A program made the position numbers and the translations under genes. From Neobacillus jeddahensis (GTDB lineage Bacteria; Bacillota; Bacilli; Bacillales; Cytobacillaceae): DNA of 64,000 nucleotides. Where the stretch lies: NCBI RefSeq assembly GCF_000612625.1, contig NZ_CCAS010000006.1, forward strand, positions 62,001 to 126,000, in the 5' to 3' direction. A model generated the notes under the pieces. That model was given only the letters and a program-made list of their open reading frames with translations. It did not search any database and was not told where the DNA came from. This document shows positions 38,581 through 47,476 of this stretch, piece by piece; within the stretch, counting starts at the first letter, position 1; each line of letters opens with the position of its first letter.

Positions 38581-39636
38581 TTAAAAACTACCTGTATTTA
38601 CTTTTTCTGGTCGAGTAACTGGTTCAGTTAATTTTTTCCCTTTGTCATTCTTTATTTCAGCCTTGCCGTTTACCTGAATGGCAATTTTTTCGACCCCTTG
38701 CTGTTCAGTTAATGACAGGACAAGTGTATCTAGCAATGATTGAGAAATTTCTTTTTCTTCAAAACTACCATAGACATTTTCATTAAAGTTCAAAGTTACT
38801 GTACCGTCTTGATATTTTGGAGCCTCCAGTAGTTTTACGTCCGACATAAATTCAGATACTAACGTAGATTTTGAACTTGGTCCATTAATCAGTTCATTGA
38901 CGACTGCAACATATGGGTCCTTTTCATTATTACTAACCCTGCGTGTGACTGGGACATAGTAATAGGAACCTTCTTCACCACCAATATAGTAGACCGTTAC
39001 TGGTTTTGTATTGGTAATATCAACGACATCGGTTGTATCAATATTGATACCTGTCGCTCTTGATAGGTTTTCACTAATTGGGGTGCCACTAACAGGCATT
39101 TCTGCTAGTTCATGACCATCCATTTTTAGTTTGACTGACTTGACACCATCAAATTGAGTTAGAGTCCATGTGACAGACTGGAGAATCTTTTGTTCATCTT
39201 CGGGTTTATAGTCTTTAAATTCTTTAGAAAAGTCCACAGTTGCTACGCCATTGTCTTTATTGATATCAACAGAAAGTTCCGTATCCTCGGGGAGGACTGC
39301 TCTAAAATCATTCGGGAGCATATCCGTGACCGGACCATTGGCTACTAAATACTGAAGGGCCTGCTTTGCGACAGCAGTGGTTTTTGGAAGTGCTAACGTT
39401 TTGGGTACCACATATCCATCCTTATCGATCAAATAAAGTTCTGTTTTTACAGTATTTTCAACCTCACTCTTTTCCTTCGCCGTTGTTTCTTTGCTAGCTT
39501 TTTCCTCCGCAACTGAAACCGTTTTTGGCGGATCAATTTTCTTTTGTGTTTCAGCACCAAACAACCCGCATCCTGAAAGGAGCACAGTTGAAGTTAGCAC
39601 CGTCACCCCAATGATTTTCACTTTATTTTTAATCAC
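38581..39636 (-). CDS. gerM: Germination and sporulation lipoprotein GerM
   Basis: This 351-residue lipoprotein has the lipobox LLSGC with the lipidated C23. It has two GerMN domains, about residues 80-195 (TELYLIDKDGYVVPKTLALP, VDFSKEF) and 215-335 (VYYIGGEEGSYYYVPVTRRV, LNFNENVYG). GerM is needed in the forespore-mother cell space, where it helps anchor the SpoIIIA-SpoIIQ channel. In B. subtilis it is sigma-E controlled; the promoter here was not identified. Confidence 0.95.
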   Translation of the reverse strand: MIKNKVKIIGVTVLTSTVLLSGCGLFGAETQKKIDPPKTVSVAEEKASKETTAKEKSEVENTVKTELYLIDKDGYVVPKTLALPKTTAVAKQALQYLVANGPVTDMLPNDFRAVLPEDTELSVDINKDNGVATVDFSKEFKDYKPEDEQKILQSVTWTLTQFDGVKSVKLKMDGHELAEMPVSGTPISENLSRATGINIDTTDVVDITNTKPVTVYYIGGEEGSYYYVPVTRRVSNNEKDPYVAVVNELINGPSSKSTLVSEFMSDVKLLEAPKYQDGTVTLNFNENVYGSFEEKEISQSLLDTLVLSLTEQQGVEKIAIQVNGKAEIKNDKGKKLTEPVTRPEKVNTGSF

Positions 39637-39783
39637 ATAAATTCCCCCCTAAGACAGTTTGTACTATCATGTATACGAGCCTTAAGAGAAATTAGACCGC
39701 GAGATGCAAGAAAAACGGAATAAAAATAAAAAAATTTCAAAAAAGATAGGAAAAACCAGTTAGTTAGATTAGTAGAGTTACAA

Positions 39784-39842
39784 ATGGTGTCAGGCACCAT
39801 CCGTGGACATCGTCCTTCTGTGAAGGACAATGTCCACGGATG
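39784..39842. repeat. GGTGTCAGGCACC repeat half joined to a long perfect hairpin
   Basis: ATGGTGTCAGGCACC at 39784-39798 is identical to one arm of the palindrome at 48980. It runs into a 21-base inverted repeat (39798-39818 with 39822-39842, TGT loop, one C/T difference) containing CCGTGGACAT. No T run follows. Confidence 0.8.
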
Positions 39843-39850
39843 GGCTCTAC

Positions 39851-39886
39851 AATAAAAAGAGCTCCGATCTTGTTAATCAGAGCTCT
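39851..39886 (-). terminator. Terminator after racE
   Basis: AGAGCTC (39858-39864) pairs with GAGCTCT (39880-39886); the minus strand then shows TTTTTATTG. Confidence 0.85.
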
Positions 39887-39894
39887 AGGTATGG

Positions 39895-40689
39895 CTATAA
39901 TTTTATACTATCGACGTTGCTTATGGGAACACCGAGCCATTGTGATGCTATTTTTGAGAAGATGGACTTTGAGCCTGTTGTGAAAAATTCATGTTCTGGC
40001 TCTTCTTCGCATGTATCAAGTTGTCCATTGTACTGGAGTATAGCACTTATTTCATGTGCCGTTTCGTCACCTGAGCTGATCACATGAACCCCGTCACCCA
40101 TAACATTTTTAACTAGTGGCTCAAGCAAAGGATAATGGGTGCATCCCAAAATTAATGTGTCTAAATTCTGATCCAATAACGGCTTCAGCGCTTCACTGAC
40201 AATTCTTTCGGCAATTGGTCCATTATATTCACCGCTCTCCACTAGCGGAACAAACTTCGGACAAGCTTGACTAGTGACAAATAGACGACTATTAAGAGAT
40301 TTCAAAGCCCTTTCATAGGCGCCACTTTTAACCGTTCCTACAGTACCAATAACTCCTACTCGATAGTTCTTCGTCCGCTTAATGGCCGCCCGTGCCCCAG
40401 GATTAATGACCCCAATAACCGGGATGGACAATTCCTTCCGGATCTCATCTAGAGCAGCTGCCGTTGCAGTGTTACAGGCTATTACCAGCATTTTAATCTG
40501 TTTTTCTAATAAAAACGTAGTCAATTCCCATGTGAATTTCTTTACTTCCTGCCTTGTTCTTGGACCATACGGGCAGCGTGCAGTATCTCCCAAGTAGATA
40601 ATTTTCTCATTTGGAAGCTGCCTTATAACTTCTTTGGCGACGGTTAATCCACCGACTCCAGAATCGATAACTCCTATTGGTTGCTTCAA
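39895..40689 (-). CDS. racE: Glutamate racemase
   Basis: It makes D-glutamate for peptidoglycan. The 264-residue protein has the two catalytic cysteines C72 ([11 protein letters not shown]) and C183 ([11 protein letters not shown]), the FMN-free Asp/Glu racemase fold, and the N-terminal signature [15 protein letters not shown] 15-base gap from the MarR-family gene suggests co-transcription. It may be the only racemase of this type; that cannot be judged from one window. Confidence 0.96.
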   Translation of the reverse strand: MKQPIGVIDSGVGGLTVAKEVIRQLPNEKIIYLGDTARCPYGPRTRQEVKKFTWELTTFLLEKQIKMLVIACNTATAAALDEIRKELSIPVIGVINPGARAAIKRTKNYRVGVIGTVGTVKSGAYERALKSLNSRLFVTSQACPKFVPLVESGEYNGPIAERIVSEALKPLLDQNLDTLILGCTHYPLLEPLVKNVMGDGVHVISSGDETAHEISAILQYNGQLDTCEEEPEHEFFTTGSKSIFSKIASQWLGVPISNVDSIKL

Positions 40690-40704
40690 AAATCTCGCCT
40701 CTTT

Positions 40705-41154
40705 TTAACGCATTTCCTGATGTAACTTCATCAAGTTAAGTTGGAGGAGTTTCATTTCCTCCGCTGAGAAGTTTTTTAACACTTCTTCCAAGTAGACTTG
40801 ACGCTTTTTAATGACTTCATCAATGATTCTATTCCCCTCTTCAAGCAAGTGAATCCTAACAACGCGACGGTCATTTGGATCCTTAACCCGTTCAACCAAT
40901 AGATTTTTCTCCATTCGGTCTACAAGATCAGTTGTCGTGCTACAAGCCAAAAACATTTTACTCGAAAGCTCACCAATTGTCATATCACCGTCTTCAAAAA
41001 GCCATTGTAAGGCTACAAATTGGGGAGGAGTAATCTTATAATGACTTAACATTTCTCGACCCTTTTGCTTGATAATTCCGGATATATAACGTAAATCCTT
41101 TTCAATATTGGCAAAAATATCTACAGATACTTTTTGTGAATTTTCTAGTTCCAT
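40705..41154 (-). CDS. ysmB: MarR-family transcriptional regulator (YsmB-type)
   Basis: This 149-residue protein has a winged-helix MarR domain. The recognition region is TIGELSSKMFLACSTTTDLVDRMEKNLLVERV, read here at residues about 58-90, with the wing DPNDRRVVRIHL. It stands in the ysmB position, between racE and the gerE side. In MarR regulators a ligand or oxidant releases DNA, but neither the ligand nor the target is known here. The short gap to racE suggests it may control racE or itself. Confidence 0.85.
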   Translation of the reverse strand: MELENSQKVSVDIFANIEKDLRYISGIIKQKGREMLSHYKITPPQFVALQWLFEDGDMTIGELSSKMFLACSTTTDLVDRMEKNLLVERVKDPNDRRVVRIHLLEEGNRIIDEVIKKRQVYLEEVLKNFSAEEMKLLQLNLMKLHQEMR

Positions 41155-41305
41155 TTATCTAACACCCCTATTAATAGGTTCCACTTGACTAACTAAAAAA
41201 CAACAAGACCAACTGAATTACTCTTATTGCCTGTCCTTATTTTCCACTTTTTTCGCCAAAATTTCAAGCTGAATCTATTAAATGAAGTCCAATTGAAGAC
41301 ATGGA

Positions 41306-41334
41306 AGACCGGTACCTGTTTCGGATACCGGTTC
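41306..41334 (-). terminator. GC-rich hairpin after the PAS kinase gene
   Basis: ACCGGTACC pairs with GGATACCGGT around CTGTTTC, 25 bases past the stop. No T run follows, so it is only a possible terminator. Confidence 0.35.
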
Positions 41335-41359
41335 CCCCTGCCTCTGATTCTCTTGAAAT

Positions 41360-43228
41360 TTATTTAAGTGCCTCCCGCTTCGCCATCGGTAATATTACTT
41401 CGATCATTGTTCCCTTTTTGTCACTCCAAAAATGAATCGTTCCATCATGATTTTCGATAATTTGCTTAGAAATCATAATCCCTAAGCCTGTCCCATCCTT
41501 CTTTGTTGTAAAAAATGGCTCTCCGATACGAGTTAATATATGAGGCGGCATGCCCTTTCCAGTGTCTTTAACTAATATCTTTATCTTATTAAAACTGTAA
41601 TTTTTCAACTCAATAGTGATGAGACCTCCATCAGGCATGGCCTCAATCGCATTTTTTAAGATATTAATAAAAACTTGTTTTAACTGATTCTTATCACATT
41701 TTATAATAAGATTTTTACAAGTATGAATCGTCTCTATTTGAATGCCATTCAGAATAGCTTGTGTATCAATTAATGTTTTAACACTCTCAATAAGCGAAAT
41801 TAAATCGACTGTTTCAAATTTTAACTCATGTGGTTTTGAAAGGACTAATAACTCACTAAGGATAAGTTCTATCCGATCCATCTCTGACTGAATAATCTCA
41901 AAGTAGTCTTGTTTACCCGCAAATTGTGTCTCCATTAACTGAAGAAATCCTTTTATTGCAGTGAGAGGATTTCGCACTTCATGAGCAATACCTGCAGCTA
42001 GCTGTCCAGCCACATTTAATTTTTCGGAGTTAAGTAATAATTCTTCCGTTTTTTTCCTTTCTGTAATATCCCTCATAATAATATGCCTTGCGGGTTCATT
42101 TTGGTAAAAGGTAGGGATCTCTTTTACTTCTGCTACAAATATTGTTCCATCTAGTCGAATCAATTTGTACTCGAAGAAATTTGTTACTTCCCCACTTGTC
42201 ACGATATCAATCCGTTCTTTTGCAATTTCATGATAGTCAGGATGGATAATTTCATTTATTTTTTTGCTAAAAATATCCTCTTTTTTTATTGCTCCTAATA
42301 ATCTTGCCCCTGTATCGTTAATAAAAAGAATCTCATTATCTCTAGCGATCATAACTGCATCTGGCGAATATTCAACGAGATCCCGATATGTATCTTCGAG
42401 CTTATTCTGCTCTTCTTCAACTTTCAGTCGCTCTGATATATCCCTAACCACACTTACTACCTCTAATACATGACGGGTGTCAGGATCAATAATTGGCTTA
42501 CTAAGGGTTTCCGCCCAAATATAATCCCCGCCTTTTGTCCGGATCCGATAACTACCCCTGCGATTTTCCATACCGCCAAGTACTTTTTTACAATTGATAA
42601 CTGCCTTTTCCGTATCATCCAAATGGAGGAAGGAAAAGCAATTTTGTTGGAGAACTTCTTCCGCAGTATAGCCTAGGATATGTTCACACGAAGGAGACAC
42701 ATAAAGAATTTCCCCTTGTAAGTTAGTGCAAATAAACAGATCAAGGACATTGTTTGTTAAGATGCGTTGCATCTCTTCTACTTTTCGTAGCTCTTGTTTC
42801 TGACGCTTCAATTCGGTTATATCCCTTGCAACCGCACAAACTCCGACGATTTGATCATTCACACTAATTGGGATATTTGTTATATTAAGATCAATTAACT
42901 GTCCACTTTTATTGGTCATCTTACAATCAAAATTTTCAAATTGGCCTAGTACTGCTTTATGAAAATGATGGAATACCTTATTTACGTGATCTAGCGGAAA
43001 TAGTAATTGTAACTTTAGTTGTTTTGCTTCTTCTGTTGAATATCCTGAAATCATTTCGAAGGCGGGATTCCCCTGAACTAAATTTCCTTCGATATCTACA
43101 GTAAATATACTGTCTTGATTAGAAGTGAACAGTGTTTTATATTTACCAAGATTTTCATCTACATAATCTAATAAAAGCACTTTCTTCTCATTTTTGATTG
43201 CCTCAACAGAACCGTTCATCTTTCTCAA
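41360..43228 (-). CDS. Three-PAS sensor histidine kinase, orphan
   Basis: This 622-residue soluble kinase has three PAS domains (about 28-140, 150-265 and 272-390), each followed by a PAC motif. HisKA has H416 in AAGIAHEVRNPLTAIKGF; HATPase_c has N-box NILKNAIEAM, G1 DTGKGMPP and G2 GTGLGIMIS. No membrane helix and no response regulator is adjacent, so it may feed the Spo0 phosphorelay like KinA/KinE, by analogy. The TTG start is at 43228 with AAAGGA five bases upstream; an ATG at 43219 is the alternative. A hairpin with a T run lies 35 bases upstream. Confidence 0.9.
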   Translation of the reverse strand: MRKMNGSVEAIKNEKKVLLLDYVDENLGKYKTLFTSNQDSIFTVDIEGNLVQGNPAFEMISGYSTEEAKQLKLQLLFPLDHVNKVFHHFHKAVLGQFENFDCKMTNKSGQLIDLNITNIPISVNDQIVGVCAVARDITELKRQKQELRKVEEMQRILTNNVLDLFICTNLQGEILYVSPSCEHILGYTAEEVLQQNCFSFLHLDDTEKAVINCKKVLGGMENRRGSYRIRTKGGDYIWAETLSKPIIDPDTRHVLEVVSVVRDISERLKVEEEQNKLEDTYRDLVEYSPDAVMIARDNEILFINDTGARLLGAIKKEDIFSKKINEIIHPDYHEIAKERIDIVTSGEVTNFFEYKLIRLDGTIFVAEVKEIPTFYQNEPARHIIMRDITERKKTEELLLNSEKLNVAGQLAAGIAHEVRNPLTAIKGFLQLMETQFAGKQDYFEIIQSEMDRIELILSELLVLSKPHELKFETVDLISLIESVKTLIDTQAILNGIQIETIHTCKNLIIKCDKNQLKQVFINILKNAIEAMPDGGLITIELKNYSFNKIKILVKDTGKGMPPHILTRIGEPFFTTKKDGTGLGIMISKQIIENHDGTIHFWSDKKGTMIEVILPMAKREALK

Positions 43229-43261
43229 TCAATTCCTTTCTAACCATTCTATATACGAAAT

Positions 43262-43298
43262 AGTAAAAGCCAAGATGAGAAAGACTCCCATCTTGGCT
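43262..43298 (-). terminator. T-run hairpin just upstream of the PAS kinase gene
   Basis: AGCCAAGATG (43268-43277) pairs with CATCTTGGCT (43289-43298). On the minus strand the product reads into TTTTACTATTTC. It would end minus-strand RNA before the kinase start. Confidence 0.7.
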
Positions 43299-43620
43299 TG
43301 TGTCTAGCTCAAACAAGTTTCATTCACTTCTATTCTAATATAATTTGCCAGATTAATATGTATTTATTAGATGCCAAAAGAATCATTAATTTATTAGGAA
43401 AATGCTATTTTTCTTTTAACCTAACTTCAATTGTAAATTTTACTGAGGAAACTTTCAATATATTTCTACTATTTTCCATTCAGTTATGTAAGAAATATTC
43501 AATTTCCATCCAATCAGTGGCGTCTGATTTTTCTTATTATGATGAAAAAGTTCTTTTTTTCACTAAAAAGCAATTGGTATAGAAAATCAACCTGTGAATT
43601 TTCCTAATTGAAATATGAAC
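43299..43620. other. AT-rich spacer between gerE and the PAS kinase gene
   Basis: No ORF with a usable ribosome site; an AT-rich reading frame on the plus strand lacks a start site and looks like noise. The terminator at its left edge suggests a minus-strand transcript may cross it. Confidence 0.5.
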
Positions 43621-43643
43621 CGGCCTCCAAAATCTCGGAGGCC
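43621..43643 (-). terminator. Terminator after gerE
   Basis: CGGCCTCC pairs with GGAGGCCG across an 8-base loop. The T run is weak, so some read-through is possible. Confidence 0.75.
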
Positions 43644-43651
43644 GATCATCA

Positions 43652-43876
43652 TTAAAGTTCTAGCTCTCCCATTCGAAGGAGCTCTACAACAGCTTGTGAA
43701 CGCCCCTTAACACCAAGCTTTTGCATCGCATTTGAAATATGGTTTCTTACTGTTTTTTCGCTTATAAAAAGTTCACCAGCGATCTCTTTCGTTGTTTTGT
43801 CTTGGACTAAAAGTTCGAATACTTCTCGTTCTCGTTTGGTGAGTAATGGCTTGTGATTATAATCATTCTCCTTCAA
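43652..43876 (-). CDS. gerE: Late mother-cell transcription regulator GerE
   Basis: This 74-residue LuxR-type DNA-binding protein has the helix-turn-helix [19 protein letters not shown] preceded by [13 protein letters not shown]. It controls late spore coat genes in the mother cell. The protein is nearly identical to the remembered B. subtilis GerE, including its length. The TTG start has AAGGAGG ten bases upstream. A sigma-K-like -10 lies about 65 bases upstream. Confidence 0.98.
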   Translation of the reverse strand: MKENDYNHKPLLTKREREVFELLVQDKTTKEIAGELFISEKTVRNHISNAMQKLGVKGRSQAVVELLRMGELEL

Positions 43877-43940
43877 GTATTGTAACCCTCCTTGCCTTCG
43901 CCAGTAATGAATCGTGGGGTGGGTATAAATTTAGTCAACA

Positions 43941-43949
43941 TATCTTATG
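43941..43949 (-). promoter_or_regulatory. Sigma-K-type -10 of gerE
   Basis: The minus strand reads CATAAGATA, matching the sigma-K CATA---TA pattern, about 65 bases before the gerE start. An AC is present about 14-17 bases further upstream, as the loose -35 requires. Confidence 0.4.
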
Positions 43950-44049
43950 TAAACGATCTAAATGTAGTGACTATATTTACTTTACTATTTGGAGTTTGAT
44001 TTTACCTAAAAAATTATAGATCCTATTCCCACTTTTTTGGATTGTTCAA

Positions 44050-44070
44050 AAACAAAAAGCCCCCATCAGC
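44050..44070 (-). terminator. Short terminator after the sortase gene
   Basis: A 4-base AAGC/GCTT stem around a CCCCATCA loop is followed by TTTTTGTTTTTG on the minus strand. The stem is short. Confidence 0.4.
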
Positions 44071-44658
44071 TTAGGAACTTTTCAACTTTGCATAAATAAT
44101 ATATCGTTTTGGCGCATTTCCTACATAACGGAAAGGGTAGCAGGTGGTGAGGATCAATTCTTCCTCTTGTTTTTGTAAGGTAATAATGCTGGTGTCGTCA
44201 GACTTTACAATTTTTGTATGGGTGATCTCGTAGGTAAAGGAACCATACGTCATTTTTATCTTGAGTGAATCACCTATTTCCAATTCGCCTAGTTTACGGA
44301 ACACTGTGTCTCGATGTCCGGACAAAACAATTTGCCCCTTATCGCCAGGAAAATAAGAGCCTTTGTAATGGCCTACTCCCTTTTCCAAATCATCTGGATC
44401 TGTCCCTTCAACGATCGCTAATTCCGCTTTAATCTTGGGGATGGTTAATAGTCCAACTGTATCACCCATTTCTGGAGGAGCAGCTTTTTCTTTAGAATTT
44501 ATTTGTTTATCACCCAGTGGTTTAGAGACTAGTTCCTTTGCATGCTTGAGCGAGGTCTTTGTTTGTACTTTCATATCAACGTATTGCCACAATCCAACAC
44601 CCAATAGAATAAGTCCGAGCAAAATAATAAACAGGGGTAGCTTAGCTTTCACTATCAA
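44071..44658 (-). CDS. Class D-type sortase
   Basis: This 195-residue membrane-anchored transpeptidase has an N-terminal helix (about residues 7-23) and a sortase barrel with catalytic H115 (VLSGHRDTVF), C173 (LILTTCYPF) and R185 (APKRYI). Sortases join proteins with a sorting motif to the cell wall; class D enzymes of Bacilli often recognise LPxTA-like sites. No substrate with such a motif and no other wall protein gene lies in the window, so the partner must be elsewhere. It lies between gerE and sdhB, a place that has no sortase in B. subtilis as far as I recall. Confidence 0.88.
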   Translation of the reverse strand: MIVKAKLPLFIILLGLILLGVGLWQYVDMKVQTKTSLKHAKELVSKPLGDKQINSKEKAAPPEMGDTVGLLTIPKIKAELAIVEGTDPDDLEKGVGHYKGSYFPGDKGQIVLSGHRDTVFRKLGELEIGDSLKIKMTYGSFTYEITHTKIVKSDDTSIITLQKQEEELILTTCYPFRYVGNAPKRYIIYAKLKSS

Positions 44659-44748
44659 GTACCTTCCTTTTTCATAGGGACATTTTCTTTAAGTATACCA
44701 AATGGCACACAAATGGACTATTAAATTTCTTATTTTATATAACGACAA

Positions 44749-44782
44749 AACCCTCCTTTTATTTTGTAGAAAAGGAGGGTTA
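44749..44782 (-). terminator. Terminator after sdhB
   Basis: AACCCTCCTTTT pairs with GAAAAGGAGGGTT across a short loop. The minus strand then reads TTTTGTCG. Confidence 0.85.
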
Positions 44783-44802
44783 AAAGTATTTCGCTTATCA
44801 CT

Positions 44803-44823
44803 TGTCTTGCTCCAGCGCCCCTA
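44803..44823 (+). repeat. Fragment of dispersed GCTCCAG-GCC element
   Basis: TTGTCTTGCTCCAGCGCCCC lies beside AAGACACTTTCGCTTATC. It resembles the minus-strand fragment near 36239 and Bacillaceae spacer repeats I recall. Confidence 0.4.
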
Positions 44824-44846
44824 GTCAAGACACTTTCGCTTATCTC

Positions 44847-45608
44847 TTACCCTTGATCGCTTCCGAAGAAGTTTCTAAATGCTTGCATAGTAGCATCACG
44901 GTTTACAGCTGCAATAGAGGTTGTAATAGGAATCCCTTTCGGACATGCTTGCACGCAGTTTTGGGAGTTCCCACAGCCTTGCATACCGCCATCCTCCATA
45001 AACGCATTTAAACGTTCGGCCTTATTCATCTCACCAGTTGGATGAGCATTAAATAAACGAACTTGGTTAAATACTGCTGGTCCCATAAAATCGGATTTGC
45101 TGTTTACATTCGGACAAGCCTCTAAACAGACGCCACATGTCATACATTTCGAAAGCTCATATGCCCATTGACGTTTTCTCTCAGGCATACGTGGTCCTGC
45201 ACCTAAATCATACGTTCCATCAATTGGAATCCAAGCTTTAACTTTTTTCAAAGAATCAAACATTCTGCTGCGATCAACCTGAAGGTCACGAACAACAGGG
45301 AATGTTCGCATTGGTGCTAAGCGAATTGGCTGCTCTAATTGATCAACTAGTGCCGAGCATGATTGACGCGGTTTGCCGTTAATCACCATTGAACATGCAC
45401 CACAAACCTCTTCCAGACAGTTCATTTCCCAAGTGATTGGGGTAGAAGCCTGTCCATTCGCATTTACGGGATTTTTACGAATTTCCATTAACGCCGAAAT
45501 AACGTTCATATTTGGACGGTAAGGTACTTCGAATTTCTCCTCATAAGGAGCAGTATCCGGGCTATCTTGACGTGTAATGATAAAAGTCACATTTTTCTTT
45601 TCAGACAT
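44847..45608 (-). CDS. sdhB: Succinate dehydrogenase iron-sulfur subunit
   Basis: It carries electrons from flavin to menaquinone. The 253-residue protein has the [2Fe-2S] cysteines C64, C69, C72 and C84, the [4Fe-4S] set C154, C157, C160 and C164, and the third cluster C211, C217, C221 in MQGCGNSQNCVQACPKG. Its gap from sdhA is 21 bases. It closes the sdhCAB operon and is followed by a terminator. Confidence 0.98.
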   Translation of the reverse strand: MSEKKNVTFIITRQDSPDTAPYEEKFEVPYRPNMNVISALMEIRKNPVNANGQASTPITWEMNCLEEVCGACSMVINGKPRQSCSALVDQLEQPIRLAPMRTFPVVRDLQVDRSRMFDSLKKVKAWIPIDGTYDLGAGPRMPERKRQWAYELSKCMTCGVCLEACPNVNSKSDFMGPAVFNQVRLFNAHPTGEMNKAERLNAFMEDGGMQGCGNSQNCVQACPKGIPITTSIAAVNRDATMQAFRNFFGSDQG

Positions 45609-45629
45609 TCTAACCTACTCCCCTCTCTA

Positions 45630-47381
45630 TTAGTGCTTTTTAGTATAATCGCGCTCACGAGGCTTAAGCAACGAGATGTCGACTTCTTCATAATGGAAGG
45701 CAGGAGCAGATTTAGAATCAACAAATTTTGCCATTGTTGTTTTTAAGAATTCCTCATCGTTCCGTTTCGGGAAGTCAGGTTTATAGTGAGCACCTCGGCT
45801 CTCATTCCGGTTGTATGCACCAATCGTAATAACGCGTGCTAGTTGAAGCATATTCTGTAATTGTCTTGTGAATGCTGCACCTTGGTTGCTCCATTTTGAT
45901 GTATCATTAATGTTGATATTTTGATAGCGCTCAAGAAGTTCTTGAATCTTTTCATCCGTTTGGAGAAGTTTATCATTGTAGCGAACAACCGTTACATTAT
46001 CTGTCATCCATTCACCAAGTTCTTTATGAAGTACATATGCATTTTCAGTACCATTTAGTGACATAATGGAATTCCATTTTTCTTCCTGCTCTTTCACATG
46101 ACGATCAAACACTGTAGAAGAAATAGCTTCAGAGCTCTTTTCAAGTCCCTCAATATATTTGACAGCATTGGGACCAGCAACCATTCCTCCATATACTGCA
46201 GAAAGCAAGGAGTTTGCCCCAAGACGATTCGCACCATGTTGTGAATAATCACACTCACCGGCAGCAAATAGACCAGGAATACTCGTCATTTGGTCATAAT
46301 CAACCCAAAGTCCACCCATTGAATAGTGAACAGCAGGGAATATTTTCATAGGAACTTTTCGTGGATTATCACCCATGAATTTTTCATAAATCTCGATGAT
46401 TCCACCTAGTTTTACATCTAATTCATGTGGATCCTTGTGTGATAAATCAAGGAATACCATGTTTTCTCCATTAATTCCTAACTTTTGACGAACACAAACG
46501 TCAAAAATTTCACGTGTGGCAATATCACGAGGTACGAGGTTACCATAAGCAGGATATTTCTCCTCTAAGAAGTACCATGGTTTACCATCTTTATATGTCC
46601 AAATACGACCGCCTTCACCACGTGCTGATTCACTCATTAAGCGGAGTTTATCATCACCAGGGATGGCAGTTGGATGAATTTGAATCATCTCGCCATTTGC
46701 ATAGGAAGCGCCTTGCTGATACACGATTGATGCAGCAGAGCCTGTATTAATAACAGAGTTAGTAGATTTACCAAAAATAATTCCAGGGCCGCCTGTTGCC
46801 ATGATGACAGCATCTGCGGCAAATGATTTAATTTCCATCGTTTTTAGATTTTGGACCACAACTCCACGACAAACGCCATCATCATCAACAACAGCGCCTA
46901 AGAATTCCCAGCCCTCATATTTCGTAACAAGTCCGTCTACTTCATGGCGTCGAACTTGCTCATCTAAAGCATAGAGTAATTGCTGTCCTGTAGTTGCACC
47001 CGCAAACGCTGTACGGTGATGCTGTGTACCACCAAAGCGACGGAAATCTAGTAAACCTTCTGGCGTACGATTAAACATAACCCCCATCCGGTCAAATAGA
47101 TTAATAATCCCAGGTGCTGCTTCACACATTGCCTTTACTGGAGGCTGATTGGCTAAGAAGTCTCCGCCATAAATCGTATCGTCAAAGTGAATCCACGGGG
47201 AATCCCCTTCACCCTTTGTATTTACTGCTCCATTAATACCACCTTGGGCACAAACAGAGTGAGAACGTTTCACCGGAACAAGAGAAAACAGTTCTACCGG
47301 TGTTCCTGATTCTGCAGCCTTGATGGTAGCCATTAAGCCGGCCAAACCGCCGCCGACTACAATCACTTTACCTTTACCCAT
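45630..47381 (-). CDS. sdhA: Succinate dehydrogenase flavoprotein subunit
   Basis: It oxidises succinate to fumarate in the TCA cycle. The 583-residue protein has the FAD Rossmann motif VVGGGLAGLMA, the flavinylated His (H41 in KRSHSVCAQGG), the substrate loops HPTAIPG and HHRTAFAGATTGQQ, and the capping-domain ESRGAHYKPDFP. Only 95 bases separate it from sdhC. Confidence 0.98.
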   Translation of the reverse strand: MGKGKVIVVGGGLAGLMATIKAAESGTPVELFSLVPVKRSHSVCAQGGINGAVNTKGEGDSPWIHFDDTIYGGDFLANQPPVKAMCEAAPGIINLFDRMGVMFNRTPEGLLDFRRFGGTQHHRTAFAGATTGQQLLYALDEQVRRHEVDGLVTKYEGWEFLGAVVDDDGVCRGVVVQNLKTMEIKSFAADAVIMATGGPGIIFGKSTNSVINTGSAASIVYQQGASYANGEMIQIHPTAIPGDDKLRLMSESARGEGGRIWTYKDGKPWYFLEEKYPAYGNLVPRDIATREIFDVCVRQKLGINGENMVFLDLSHKDPHELDVKLGGIIEIYEKFMGDNPRKVPMKIFPAVHYSMGGLWVDYDQMTSIPGLFAAGECDYSQHGANRLGANSLLSAVYGGMVAGPNAVKYIEGLEKSSEAISSTVFDRHVKEQEEKWNSIMSLNGTENAYVLHKELGEWMTDNVTVVRYNDKLLQTDEKIQELLERYQNININDTSKWSNQGAAFTRQLQNMLQLARVITIGAYNRNESRGAHYKPDFPKRNDEEFLKTTMAKFVDSKSAPAFHYEEVDISLLKPRERDYTKKH

Positions 47382-47476
47382 TCGTGACTCACTCCCTTAA
47401 TCCAAATTACAATAACTCTCCGACTAATAAAACATTTTATTTCATTGAATATTTAGATAAATACATTCGTTTTCTA

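Noticed and set aside
39633-39830. 65-codon minus-strand frame upstream of gerM
   Set aside because: It runs through the repeat hairpin and has no Shine-Dalgarno site or recognisable protein.
43298-43582. 94-codon plus-strand frame in the gerE-kinase spacer
   Set aside because: No ribosome site, low-complexity AT-rich composition, and it begins inside the hairpin.
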